A stretch of 64,000 nucleotides of DNA from positions 12,293,501-12,357,500 of the forward strand of contig OU015654.1 in assembly GCA_907165275.2 (NCBI GenBank). The letters run 5' to 3'. Every line of letters begins with the position of its first letter. Position 1 is the stretch's first letter. The stretch comes from Zygaena filipendulae (taxonomy: Eukaryota; Arthropoda; Insecta; Lepidoptera; Zygaenidae). The position numbers were made by a program, and so were the translations under genes. This document shows, in pieces, positions 30,021-41,981 of this stretch. The notes beneath the pieces are model-generated. The model searched no databases, was not told where the DNA came from, and saw only the letters and a program-made list of their open reading frames with translations.

Positions 30021-32697
30021 TAGTACGGGAGATACCGATGCTAATTCGGGAGTGACTCGAGCGTCGTTGGGACCTATTGGGTTTTGAAGATTAAGAGATA
30101 TAAACAAAATAAGGTCATATGATATTTTTTCATTCACCGGTGGGTTTAGCTTCTACAGGCTTTCAAAAATGTAAAAAAAAATATTAAAATGGAAATACTC
30201 GAGCGCGTCAGATATTGTAGTTGAGATACTCCAAGGTGTATCTGATATCGAAAATATATTCATCTGCCGATTTGCGTGGTGGGGGTGGCCATCCGGAAGT
30301 GGACAAAATGAAAAAAAAAAAACATTTACTCCAGCGCGTCAGATATTCAAAGGGGATGTTAAGTGAGCCCTAAAAAAGCTCCCCTTCGAAAATCTGCCAA
30401 TTTGGAGGTGACGCAAGGTAGTAGCGAATTTTTGAAAATGCAAAAAAAAATCTCAATTTTGAAATACTCGAGCGTGTCAGATTATTTTACAGAAGGTTCA
30501 GCTTGCACTCCAAGTTATGTTGGCTTAAAATCTGACAATAATTTTGATGGGTATTATTAATCTGACTGCTAGAAACAAAAATTATGATTTATTTCTAAGA
30601 TTTTTTTTTTCTTTCTGACGTAAGTTTAATAACTTTATGAGCTATTTCTTGTTCACAAAAAACACACTTTATATTTCTATGAAATATGTAAAAGCTCACA
30701 AAATATTATTCACAAAACTAACTTTAAAGCACAAACAAGCCATTTCGTTTTACATATAATAACATGAACGCGTTGTTTTGTGATGAGCTTTATTATATAT
30801 ATATATAATAATTACATTAAAGTGAAAGGTGAACCTATAGTATGATGTAATACTTACCTTAACTTATTTTAATATGTATTTTAACCGACCAAAAAAAGTT
30901 ATAATTCGGCACGTTTAGCGCCGTGGTATACTGTGATGACGTTATGGCGACGGAAAGTAGTGTGAGGACGGTGCGAGAGAGTGAGAGATAGAGAAAAAGT
31001 AAAAGGGAAAGAAAGACAGAGATATGAATAGGTACATGTTTCACTGCAGCTGCTCGTTCGATTCGAAGACGATTTTTGTTTCTTCGGCTTATGAAAATCG
31101 GCAGATTATATTTTTCCCGCTATCCTTGAGTTATTTACTTTAAAATAAAAAACAAATCAACTGCGCTCGAGAATGTCGAAGTTGCGTTTTTTTTTTGCAA
31201 GTTTGTGATCCTCTAACTCCTTTACGTCACGTTCAAATGGTCAGATTATTCATATACATACTTCTCACTATGTAATTAACCCACCATATCTTAATCTGAC
31301 GCGCTCGACTATTTCGAGTTATCGATTTTTTTTTACTAATCTGATCGGTTATTCTAGACGCACCCACCAGTGTAGAGGGCCTATATTTGGTGGAGGTACT
31401 CAACATGGTGCAAGGTACCCCCCTTATGTTCATCTGACGCGCTTTAGCTAATCCACAAATCCCCTTGTGGCGGATTCTTTCCGCCGTGGGGTTGCAGGTT
31501 CAAGATACTCCAGAATGAAAGTCTACATGCTTGTTAACGAGGTTTTATATTTTCTAAACGGTAAAATATTACAAGACACAGCCTACTCAGCCGACACGGT
31601 ATCGATGACAGTTCTATTTTTTTTCCTTACATACAATAGTGATGTAGACACGTCATTCATAGTGATGTGCATAAATCGCTCGACAAACTATTCGCAACAT
31701 CCTCTCAACCACAAAGAAAATTGAAGATTAATCATATTACAAATTTCCACATAAATCATTACAAGTCAACTAATTACAGAAGTCAAATTGTACACATTAA
31801 ATTTATCTAGCCGAGTGGTCAATTAAAAAAGTTACCTCACATTATAACAATAATAATAAAATTGTATATTAACATTCACAAACACATAATAGCTATACCG
31901 TCTATCTAGTGATAGAGGTAATGTCACTGTAAAAGGCTTAGTGCAACATGCCTTTCTATGCCTACATAGAATTTTACATGTTACACTCTTTACGTCCATC
32001 AATATAAAAAATAATAACAATAAATTATTAATTCTCATTAAATAGTGATTAAAGGTAAAAAACCAGTCTACATAGCGTCTTACATTGTCAACAATAAATT
32101 CTAAAACCATATTCAAATAACGTCAGTCTTATTAGCTATGTCTAGTATCACAGTATATAATAATGAGTCACAATATGTACATTAATAAACTTATGATGCT
32201 TGGTCATCGATATCATAAGTAAATAGGTGAGCACAGCACAAAACAACTGGCCTTCAGTCCAGAAACCTACGCGGTATTTTGACAACCCTACCATGTCTTG
32301 TAGTCGCAGAGAATGGCCGGGATCCACCACTCACCGGGTATATAGGGGTCTCGTCCGATCTGTGAGGTGCCTCCCTCTCTAGAGCACAGCTAGAGTTGGA
32401 CAGCAGGTCATTATCCTCGGTCCTGTCACGGTCGCCAGTTTTGTGGCGGATTCTTTCCGCCGTGGGGTTGCAGGTTCAAGATACTCCAGAATGAAAGTCT
32501 ACATGCTTGTTAACGAGGTTTTATATTTTCTAAACGGTAAAATATTACAAGACACAGCCTACTCAGCCGACACGGTATCGATGACAGTTCTATTTTTTTT
32601 CCTTACATACAATAGTGATGTAGACACGTCATTCATAGTAATGTGCATAAATCGCTCGACAAACTATTCGCAACACCCCTCTTGGCGGTCCGTACTA
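30021..32697. mobile_element. TAGTACGG-ended transposon with nested LTR element, units 1/2
   Basis: Inserted in the MITE after AAACTTGCAA. It begins TAGTACGG and ends CCGTACTA, with CAA on both sides (30018-30020 and 32698-32700), a possible 3-bp target duplication. The original MITE at 19421-19652 shows the empty site. Without the nested LTR element it is about 1.46 kb. Inside are five copies of a GCG(C/T)GTCAGAT motif: forward at about 30203, 30334 and 30472, reversed at about 31294 and 31432. No transposase is recognisable; the superfamily is uncertain. Confidence 0.75.
31466..32675 (-). mobile_element. Internally deleted LTR retrotransposon, units 1/2
   Basis: Two direct 234-bp LTRs (31466-31699 and 32442-32675), differing at one base, begin TG and end CA. 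They are flanked by a 5-bp duplication, CCCCT (31461-31465 and 32676-32680). Read on the minus strand, the 5' LTR is followed after 4 bases by TGGCGACCGTGACAGGACC, a plausible tRNA primer-binding site (I recall a similar tRNA-Arg site in mdg1/412-type Ty3 elements). A purine-rich GAGAGGA precedes the 3' LTR. The 742-bp interior keeps only what looks like the end of a pol frame (TTRHGRVVKIPRRFLD, stop). Gag, protease, RT and integrase are missing. Confidence 0.82.
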
Positions 32698-33694
32698 CAA
32701 GGTGTTTCGATTTTTTTGATGCGAAGTGTAAAATGTCATGTTAAAACATGACAGTTAAACTGCGCAACAGATTTGAATGTTTTTACTGCTTTAGTTATTC
32801 TTCTGAGGTTTTTACTACATTTTATAGAACTTCTTCTAGATGGTGTAGGTACATTTATTTATTTAAACTTTTTGCACATTATGGTACTAAAGGCGGGCTT
32901 AATGCCATTGTGGCATTCTCTGCCAGTCAACCTTCAAGATCTGCAGAAAGTGTGTTTGGTGGTGCTTGTAAGTTCTTGATAATTAATAGATACACAATAA
33001 ACACACTAAAACATTACAAACAGTTACAAACCATACAAAATACTTATAAATAATATGTAGGTAATTCAATAATATGAATAATATATAATAAACAAGCTAA
33101 AACATTAACTATAAAGTACTTATATATAATACGTAATTCAATAATATGCTTAATACACATTTCTGATTAAATTTATGAAGAATAGAAAAAAATAAAATAC
33201 TTTTGAAAACAGCACATTAAACACATAAACCTATACCTAGGTAGGTGCAAGATGCTTTTAGTGTAGAAAAGAGTTGTAGCACCTTTAGGTCTTAAAAAGC
33301 ATACAGAATAATTCGCAATGGCTGCGCCTATTTCCAAATGTTGAATCATCTTTGTCATTTGATAAAATATAATTTTATTTGGTTATACTAAGCATTGATA
33401 TAATATTAAATAAAAAACAAAGATTTTTTTACTAATATACATAGTATTCTTATCCAGTTTATGTATGTTACTTACCTCGAGCATTAATTTTATGTACCTA
33501 GATTTAGTTGTTATTTTATTGTCAAATGTATAATTCTATTCTATTTTAATGCACTTTCACTAGGTTTGAGCTTAAATAATCAAATACACACCATAATACA
33601 TAATTATTTTACGTTGAAAAACTTACTCTCAGATTAGTAATTATCAAAATATCGAAAATTGTACCCTTATTAACATAACAATATGCTTAATAAT

Positions 33695-35221
33695 TTATCT
33701 CTTATTATTTTTCCTCCTCGACTTGCCGGGCCTTTGGTTCTTTTTTTTATTCTTCACTTGGAATTTTGAAGTTTTGTAATCGAATGGTTTCTTTTTTTCT
33801 GAATTGAATCCATTCATATCATTTGAAGATTCCCGAGTATTCAATTTAGATCCCTTCTTTTTACCACCGAAACCAAACTTTTTGTCTTTGCCTTGCCTTC
33901 TTTTCGACAACTGGTTCTGACCTCCCTTTCCTTTGTTATTCTTTTCTTTGTTATCATCCAAGAAATCTAAATCGGATGACTTTCCTTTTCTTACTCTTTT
34001 AAGTTTTTCCAAAATTTGTTTTTTCTCTGCGGCTTGTTTGATTTTTGTATCAATCTGGGAATAAAACGTAAAAACATAGTTTTAATAATTACACATATTA
34101 GGATAAAAATAATATATTAGCTGGAAAAATAAGATTAAAAAATTACCTGAACTTTCTTCCCAATCTTTTTAAGTTCTCTAAGTTGTCTCACTTTCTCTGT
34201 GGCGGCCTGGCGCGCCTGCTTAGCCATTAACGTCTGCCGTACCTTCTGCATGTGCTCATCGGTTTTAGCCATCTCAGCAAAGTAATCATCCGGCCTGGTA
34301 ACAATCCAAACCATATTTTATAGTACACTTTAATATTGCTATATCAGAAAATTCAATTAGGTAGACATAACACATCTACCAATTACACATCTATGAATTA
34401 CAATGGCATGACTATTGGGTATTTTATATCATCATAGAATGATCTTGAATGACATGTATACATAGATATTTGGATAAATATTTATAATTTCTGTTCCTCT
34501 ATAGAGGACATGGACTAAAAATACAATAACAAACTATTCCAAGCTGACTAAATACTTTAACTTTGTTGTTACCAAGTTTTATTTCATATTGAGCATATCT
34601 TACCGCTTTGTAGGTATCTTGAGTTCCTTCAATTTCTTAATGCCTTCTACTACAGCAGCTTGGGCTTGACGGTGAATCAGGTTTTCACGTTTGAATTCAT
34701 TTAGGACAGGGTCTTCAGATGGATCATAATTTTTATGCCCTTTGCTGTTTTCTTTCATATTTCTGAAACATGTTTCAAGTTAACATTTTAAATAAATAAC
34801 AATAACAATGCTTCGAATGTTACATTTCTTAGCGGAGTATATAAATACAAAATCTCACTTTCTTCGCTGTGCAGTGTCTTGAAGCTGTAGTACTATTTCT
34901 GGCGCCATCGGTGCCACAGTAGTGACCAGATCTAAAGTTTCTACCCATGGTAAATCTAGCTTTATTTCTTTATGTTTGTTTTTCAAATCCGCTACATTGT
35001 TAATGCATGTTTTTTCTTCTTTTTCAATTACTTTGATTACTCCCGGTTTGATTGCACCTTTGGCGTAGGCTTCTTGTAACTGTAAATATAGTTTTTTTAT
35101 AACACGATAAAGAAAAAAGACATTTGAAACTACAGGTATTTTTTTAAGTAAACATTTAAGTACCTACCTCTTCATCTGAATCCGATTCAGTCTCACTGTT
35201 ATTTATCATAAAGTCATTCAT
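33695..35221 (-). CDS. Ebp2: EBP2 copy A, unit 2, complete
   Basis: The five-exon gene is complete: 35168-35221, 34859-35079, 34604-34762, 34147-34294, 33695-34054. It encodes 313 residues, close to the roughly 306 of human EBNA1BP2. Order: acidic N terminus, conserved central Ebp2 domain with RPDDYFAEM at 145-153, basic coiled region (KVRQLRELKKIGKKVQ), and a lysine-rich C terminus ending RPGKSRRKNNKR. Introns are retained, so the copy arose by DNA duplication and not by retrotransposition. The start codon lies about 470 bp from the downstream SRP72 exon copy on the other strand; the presumed promoter is in that gap. Confidence 0.9.
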
Positions 35222-35692
35222 TTTATTAGACTAAAGTCAATTTTTTTGTATGACAAAGGCAAGCAAGACGCAAGCTTAAACGTGAACCATCTACAAAATC
35301 AATAATTACAAAACAAATTTTTAACCTTTAAATCTAACCTTGTCTAAGATTATAATCACAATAGTATTTATAACCTCAAAACTCAAAAGCAGACTTAGCA
35401 CGCTGTCGCAACTTCATACTTCAGAAAAAATGTATGGAATTATGGATTGTGACATTGTGACCGTGTTATGATGTTGAAATGGTGGCGTTCGGTCTTCTCG
35501 CTCTATAGTCTATGGCAATGTCAGTCGCTGGTCGCTGTCAAGCGTAATTTTGGCGCCTGGTTCATGTTTATAGTCGTGTATACTTTCGACCCTGTAAATA
35601 TTTGCAACTAATTTTGCCACACCTTATAAATACATATATCAACCGGGTTCATAGCCCATCTATACCAGTGACCGTAACTCTGCTCGCGACAG

Positions 35693-35828
35693 TGACATGA
35701 GCAAGCAGCTGCCGACCGCCGCCGCCGCCGCCACCACCACCAAGAGCCCGCGCGTCGAGAGCAAGCCGGAGGGCGCGTGGCAGCGCAAGCAGCAGCAGAA
35801 GAAGAAGGGCAAGGGCCGCAAGTGGTAG
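35693..35828 (+). pseudogene. SRP72 last-exon copy A, unit 2
   Basis: Equivalent of 23758-23893, acceptor and reading frame intact. Confidence 0.85.
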
Positions 35829-36015
35829 CCGCAGGGCCGACCGACAGACCCGCCCGGATATTAATAATACACATTTTATAACCGACACATTTTGTTTTGT
35901 TTTATTACTGCTGAATTTTTTTTTTTTTTGTTAAGGCGTCGCGCGGTTTACGCATTTTGCCAGTTTCAAGGTAGGGAAACGATGATAAACATGAAAAGGA
36001 TGCGGATTCGGAATT

Positions 36016-36408
36016 TTGGATAGGATCAGGAGACTGTGGGTTATTTTGGTTTACATAGGTAATCATAAATATTATTATTATATATACAGAATAGATTATA
36101 TCTTAATGTCGTTGGAAATTAGGAAAGATACGATACTTTTAAATATTAATAAATCATTTGAAGAGAGCAGGGAAATAATAGATGTAGGAAAAGGAACATC
36201 GAGGGAAAGGAGATCATTAAGGAATACGGACCGGTCGTATAGTGGGCATGAAAAGAAAATGTGGTTAAAAATTAGTCATGATCTGCTGTCTTTGCCCATG
36301 GTCGACATGCGTAAGGAGTGGCATAATTCTGGGATCAACAACCGTGAACTAAAAGGTAGATATTACTCTTTATTGCAGACGTCTATACCAGCAAAGCCTT
36401 TGTTTTAA
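36016..36408 (+). CDS. Unidentified 130-codon ORF, unit 2
   Basis: Identical in translation to the unit 1 ORF at 24081-24473; same context. Confidence 0.35.
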   Translation: MDRIRRLWVILVYIGNHKYYYYIYRIDYILMSLEIRKDTILLNINKSFEESREIIDVGKGTSRERRSLRNTDRSYSGHEKKMWLKISHDLLSLPMVDMRKEWHNSGINNRELKGRYYSLLQTSIPAKPLF

Positions 36409-36702
36409 AATACTTTTATTAGAAAGTCTCACATGTCGTTGCATGCCGCCATAGCTCGAATGCCAGCTCTGTGTTGTCTCTTATTTAAAAAGTGACTGAC
36501 AGAGAACTGCTATTCAGCCAATGCCAACACGTTATCTTTAACAAAAAAATTAAAGTAAATCATCATAATCATGAATATCGGTTTAGCCAATAGTTCAATT
36601 AAATTAACAATAATTATGTTAAAAACTTATAAACTTATTTGGATTAAAATTTGAATCCACAATCATTAATATAGTCACTTATAAACCATAATACGTCATT
36701 TA

Positions 36703-37025
36703 CACGCGGCGAGCCCCGAGCGACTGTTTACATTCGCGCTTCGTCGCTCGCCGCGTGGTTCGCCTCGTCGCTCGTGCCGCTCGCGTCCCCCGGAGCGGCT
36801 TTTTTGTCACGAGTCAAAGGGACGAAAAAGGAGCAAGAGGCGCGGGGCGAGGGACGAGGCGCGAGTGTGAACAGACGCTAGGGGCTCGCCGCGTGGTTCG
36901 CCTCGTCACTCGCACCGCTCGCTTCCGGAGCGGTTTTTTGGTCACGAGTCAAAGGACCTCGCGTCAAAGCGAGCGTGGTGTTTACACTCGCGTTCTCGCT
37001 TCAGTCGGGTTTCAACTTTGGGCCG
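36703..37025. repeat. GC-rich CG/CTCG repeat block, unit 2
   Basis: Equivalent of 24768-25090. Confidence 0.6.
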
Positions 37026-37196
37026 CGATGGTTGTGTGCTTTTAAACTGCATAATTGGATTGGTTGTAACTTGCAACAAGAAACGTTTTGGTTTCTAGAA
37101 TTATTTTAAAAGAAACCGATAATTTGGGATCCCAAACATAGATTCCACAAAAATAACCAAAAAGTAAACGTTATATGGACTAGATTTTATTAAGAA

Positions 37197-37743
37197 ACTA
37201 GCTGTGCCCCGCGGTTTCACCCGCGTGAAAAGTTTTTATGTAACAATTTTTTTTTCTTGACATCCGATTTGAATGAAACAAAGCCTATATGTAGATCCAG
37301 GCTAAGCTTAATCTACCTGCGAAAACCGCATGACAATCCGTTCAGTAGATTCAGAGATTATCGCGAACTGAGAGACAGACAGTCAGAATATATTTTTTAA
37401 AACCCCTTTTTTTATAGTTGGTTACTCTTCGTTTATCGTCCCCTGTCAATTTTTGTTAAAAATATTCAATGTACAGAATCGCGGATTCTACTCTTTTATT
37501 ATATTAGTACTAGCTGTGCCCCGCGGTTTCACCCGCGCGAAAAGTTTCTATACAACAACTTCTTTTTATACAACAACTTCTTTTCCCGACATCCGATTTC
37601 AATGAAACAAAGCCTATGTAACTCCAGGTTAAGCTTAATCCTAAACCGCATGACAATCCGTTCAGTAGATTCGGAGATTATCGTGAACAGACAGAAAGAC
37701 AGAAAAGATTTTTAAAAACACTTTTTTTGTGCTTGGTTACTCT
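37197..37743 (-). repeat. Two tandem CCGCGG dispersed repeats, unit 2
   Basis: Equivalent of 25262-25808. Confidence 0.75.
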
Positions 37744-37781
37744 TCCCCCCCCCCCCCCCCCGTCCGTCCGCTCCGTTACGT

Positions 37782-37889
37782 CACACACACACACACACAC
37801 ACAGATACACAAACACGCACAGACACACACTCACACACACGCACAGACACACACACACACACGCAAACACACGCACACACGCAAACACA

Positions 37890-37920
<31 letters not shown>

Positions 37921-38129
37921 GCACGCACAGACACACACGCACGCACAGACACACACTCACACACACACACGCACACACACGCGCGCGCGCGCGCGCGCAC
38001 AGACACACACGCACGCGCACGCACAGATACACAAACACGCACAGACACACACTCACACACACGCACAGACACACACACACACACGCAAACACACGCACAC
38101 ACGCAAACACACACACACACACGCACACA

Positions 38130-38222
<93 letters not shown>

Positions 38223-38225
38223 ACG
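37782..38225. repeat. Alternating CA/CG microsatellite, unit 2
   Basis: 24 bp longer than in unit 1, mainly in the GCAC tract. The preceding C run is 17. Confidence 0.97.
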
Positions 38226-38454
38226 CTAAACTTAAAATTTTGTAAAACTAATTGTAACGTATATCTTGTTTTATATTCGTTTTTATTAACGATATGGAAG
38301 AGCTGGATATCCTGACACAAGTATATATTTATACTTAAAAGGATGTCCAACGAACCATATATGCAAAAAAAACTTTTGGTTAAGAAATAAACAATTTTTA
38401 ATTTTAATTTAATTTTTTAATCCAAGAAATCTAAATCAGATGATTTTCTTGTTC

Positions 38455-39692
38455 TTAATCTTTTAAGTTTTTCCAAAATTTTAATTTTAATTTTTTCCCA
38501 GCGGCTTGTTTTATTTTGTTATCAATCTGGGAATAAAACGTAAAAACATAGTTTTAATAATTATACATATTACGATACAAATAATATATTAGCTGGAAAA
38601 ATAAGATAAAAAAATTACCTGAACTTTCTTCCCAATCTTTTTAACTTCTCGAAGTTGTCTCACTTTCTCTGTGGCGGCCTGGCGCGCCTGCTTAGCCATT
38701 AACGTCTGCCGTACCTTCTGCATGTGCTCATCGATTTTAGCCATCTCAGCAAAGTAATCATCCGGCCTGGTAACAATCCAAACCATATTTTATAGTACAC
38801 TTTAATATTGCTATATCAGAAAATTCAATTAGGTAGACATAACACATCTACCAATTACACATCTATGAGTTACAATGGCATGACTATTGGGTATTTTATA
38901 TCATCATAGAATGATCTTGAATGACATGTATACATAGATATTTGGATAAATATTTATAATTTCTGTTCCTCTATAGAGGACATGGACTAAAAATACAATA
39001 ACAAACTATTCCAAGCTGACTAAATACTTTAACTTTGTCGTTACCAAGTTTTATTTCATATTGAGCATATCTTACCGCTTTGTAGGTATCTTGAGTTCCT
39101 TCAATTTCTTAATGCCTTCTACTACAGCAGCTTGGGCTTGACGGTGAATCAGGTTTTCACGTTTGAATTCATTTAGGACAGGGTCTTCAGATGGATCATA
39201 ATTTTTATGCCCTTTGCTGTTTTCTTTCATATTTCTGAAACATGTTTCAAGTTAACATTTTAAATAAATAACAATAACAATGCTTCGAATGTTACATTTC
39301 TTAGCGGAGTATATAAATACAAAATCTCACTTTCTTCGCTGTGCAGTGTCTTGAAGCTGTAGTACTATTTCTGGCGCCATCGGTGCCACAGTAGTGACCA
39401 GATCTAAAGTTTCTACCCATGATAAATCTAGCTTTATTTCTTTATGTTTGTTTTTCAAATCCGCTACATTGTTAATGCATGTTTTTTCTTCTTTTTCAAT
39501 TACTTTGATTACTCCCGGTTTAATTGCACCTTTGGCGTAGGCTTCTTGTAACTGTAAATATAGTTTTTTATAACACGATAAAGAAAAAAGACATTTGAAA
39601 CTACAGGTATTTTTTTAAGTAAACATTTAAGTACCTACCTCTTCATCTGAATCCGATTCAGTGTCACTGTTATTTATCATAAAGTCATTCAT
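38455..39692 (-). pseudogene. EBP2 copy B, unit 2
   Basis: Same frameshift and truncation as unit 1 copy B. It has a private change of LDLPWVE to LDLSWVE in exon 2 (near 39420), a silent change in the isoleucine codon of GAIKPG, and keeps glycine in VVEGIKK. Confidence 0.85.
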
Positions 39693-40278
39693 TTTATTAG
39701 ACTAAAGTCAATTTTTTTGTATGACAAAGGCAAGCAAGACGCAAGCTTAAACGTGAACCATCTACAAAATCAATAATTACAAAACAAATTTTTAACCTTT
39801 AAATCTAACCTTGTCTAAGATTATAATCACAATAGTATTTACTATTTATAACCTCAAAACTCAAAAGCAGACTTAGCACGCTGTCGCAAAGTATGTTCTC
39901 TTACTCGTCGTCGTCTGTGCAACTTCATACTTCAGAAAAAATGTATGGATTGTGACATTGTGACCGTTGTTGTTGTTGTTTTTACTATTCGCTCCGGAGA
40001 GCAGGCAAAGGAGCTAAGCCATACAGCCTTGTCTTTTCTTTTTTTTTTATGTTATGACGTTGAAATGGTGGCGTTCGGTCTTCTCGCTCTATAGTCTATG
40101 GCAATGTCAGTCGCTGGTCGCTGTCAAGCGTAATTTTGGCGCCTGGTTCATGTTTATAGTCGTGTATACTTTCGACCCTGTAAATATTTGCAACTAATTT
40201 TGCCACACCTTATAAATACATATATCAACCGGGTTCATAGCCCATCTATACCAGTGACCGTAACTCTGCTCGCGACAG

Positions 40279-40411
40279 TGACATGAGCAAGCAGCTGCCG
40301 ACCGCCGCCGCCGCCGCCGCCACCAAGAGCCCGCGCGTCGAGAGCAAGCCGGAGGGCGCGTGGCAGCGCAAGCAGCAGCAGAAGAAGAAGGGCAAGGGCC
40401 GCAAGTGGTAG
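40279..40411 (+). pseudogene. SRP72 last-exon copy B, unit 2
   Basis: Equivalent of 28319-28451, with the same shortened alanine/threonine run. Confidence 0.85.
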
Positions 40412-40544
40412 CCGCCGGGCCGACCGACAGACCCGCCCGGATATTAATAATACACATTTTATAATCGACATGTTTTGTTTTGTTTTATTACTGCTGAATA
40501 TTGCAATCCGAACTAATCCTACTAATACACTTCGCATCAAAAAA

Positions 40545-41793
40545 TTAAAACCGACTTCCAAAAACACAAAACTAAAAAAGCTTAAAAATAAAAAGTTAAA
40601 AATAACAAAATACAGATTTAATCCAAAAGACAAAAACACACGTAATATTATTATTGATTTGTGCTACCACTGATCGGTTTGAATTCGGTGACAAGCCCGC
40701 TGGTGTAAGCCCACTTGGGTTATTCTGCTCACGAAGAGCTGGTGGCGGGAGTCGACTTAGATCTTCTCCTTCCATATTTGGCTTGTCACCGAATTCAAAC
40801 CGATCAGTGGTAGCACAAATCAATAATAATATTACGTGTGTTTTTGTCTTTTGGATTAAATCTGTATTTTGTTATTTTTAACTTTTTATTTTTAAGCTTT
40901 TTTAGTTTTGTGTTTTTGGAAGTCGGTTTTAATTTTTTGTTAAAATTTTGTTTATTTTTCGCTTTTAAGTGACAGTTCGTAATTACTCTAAGTTACAATA
41001 GCCTAATGTCAACTGCTCATCGCCTTTTACAAAATATTGCTTTTCCCGACGCAGGGACGTTAATTATTGAGGAGTTCTCCTAGTACATCACCAACAGTTC
41101 CACTTCACCATATACATTGTGACGAGCATAAATTGTTTAGAAACCATATTCAAGTTAACGATTCGGAACCCGTGAAATAACTATTATTGAGTAGTTCCCA
41201 TAACCATCTGTAGTCTTCATCATCAGTTCCACTTCTTCAAATTTTGCTTTCCGAAAGCAAATAAACGTTTTACTATAAAAAATACAAAAATCGCTATAGG
41301 TGTGCCTATAATTTTTGAAGAGTTCCTTCGATTACTCCAAGATCCCATCACCAGATCTCGACTTGGTGACAATGGAATCAATTTGGGAGTATCCCCTTCC
41401 AAACAAAAAAACAATTTTTGAAATCGCTCCAATCGGAACCCGTGAAATACGTATTATTGTTGAGTAGTTCCGATGACCATCTGTGGTCTTCATCATCAGT
41501 TCCATTTCTTCAAATTTTGCTTTCCAAAAGCAAATGAACGATTTATTACAAAAAGTACCCAAATCCTATAATTTTTGAAGAGTTCCCTCGATTTCTCCAA
41601 GATCCCATCATCAGATCCCGACTTGGTGGCAATGGGACCTAATTGGGAGTGAACCCTTTCAAACAAAAAAGAATTTTCCAAATCGGTCCAACCGTCTTCG
41701 AGTAATCGGTGAACATACATAAAAAAAAAAAAAAAAAAAAACATACATACAATCGAACATAGAACCTCCTCCTTTTTGGAAGTCGGTTAAAAA
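40545..41793. mobile_element. Hairpin element, unit 2
   Basis: Equivalent of 28585-29832. The right arm carries two substitutions (40793 and 40798) that make it a perfect complement of the left arm locally. Confidence 0.8.
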
Positions 41794-41981
41794 ATCGAAA
41801 CACTTCCGTTTTTATTATTTCTGTCCTAATTTAACACAAAAGAGTTTTCATTCCAAGTCAAATTAATTTGAATTTAGAACATTAACATTAGGATTTGAAA
41901 ACCTCATATTTCTCCCTAATAAACGACACATGACAAATATACACATTTTTCTGATAATCCTTACAAATCATAAACTTGCAA

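Larger units (their letters stand above)
20455..32389. repeat. Tandem array unit 1 (11,935 bp)
   Basis: Direct repeat of 32390-44349 and 44350-56323. The left edge was set where similarity begins (CTAGAGTTGGACAGCAGG). Contents left to right: end of an LTR element, MITE right end, EBP2 copy A, SRP72 last-exon copy A, 130-codon ORF, GC-rich inverted repeat, two CCGCGG repeats, CA/CG tract, EBP2 copy B, SRP72 last-exon copy B, split MITE with hairpin element, TAGTACGG element with LTR insertion. It carries private differences, including a nonsense change in EBP2 A. Confidence 0.95.
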
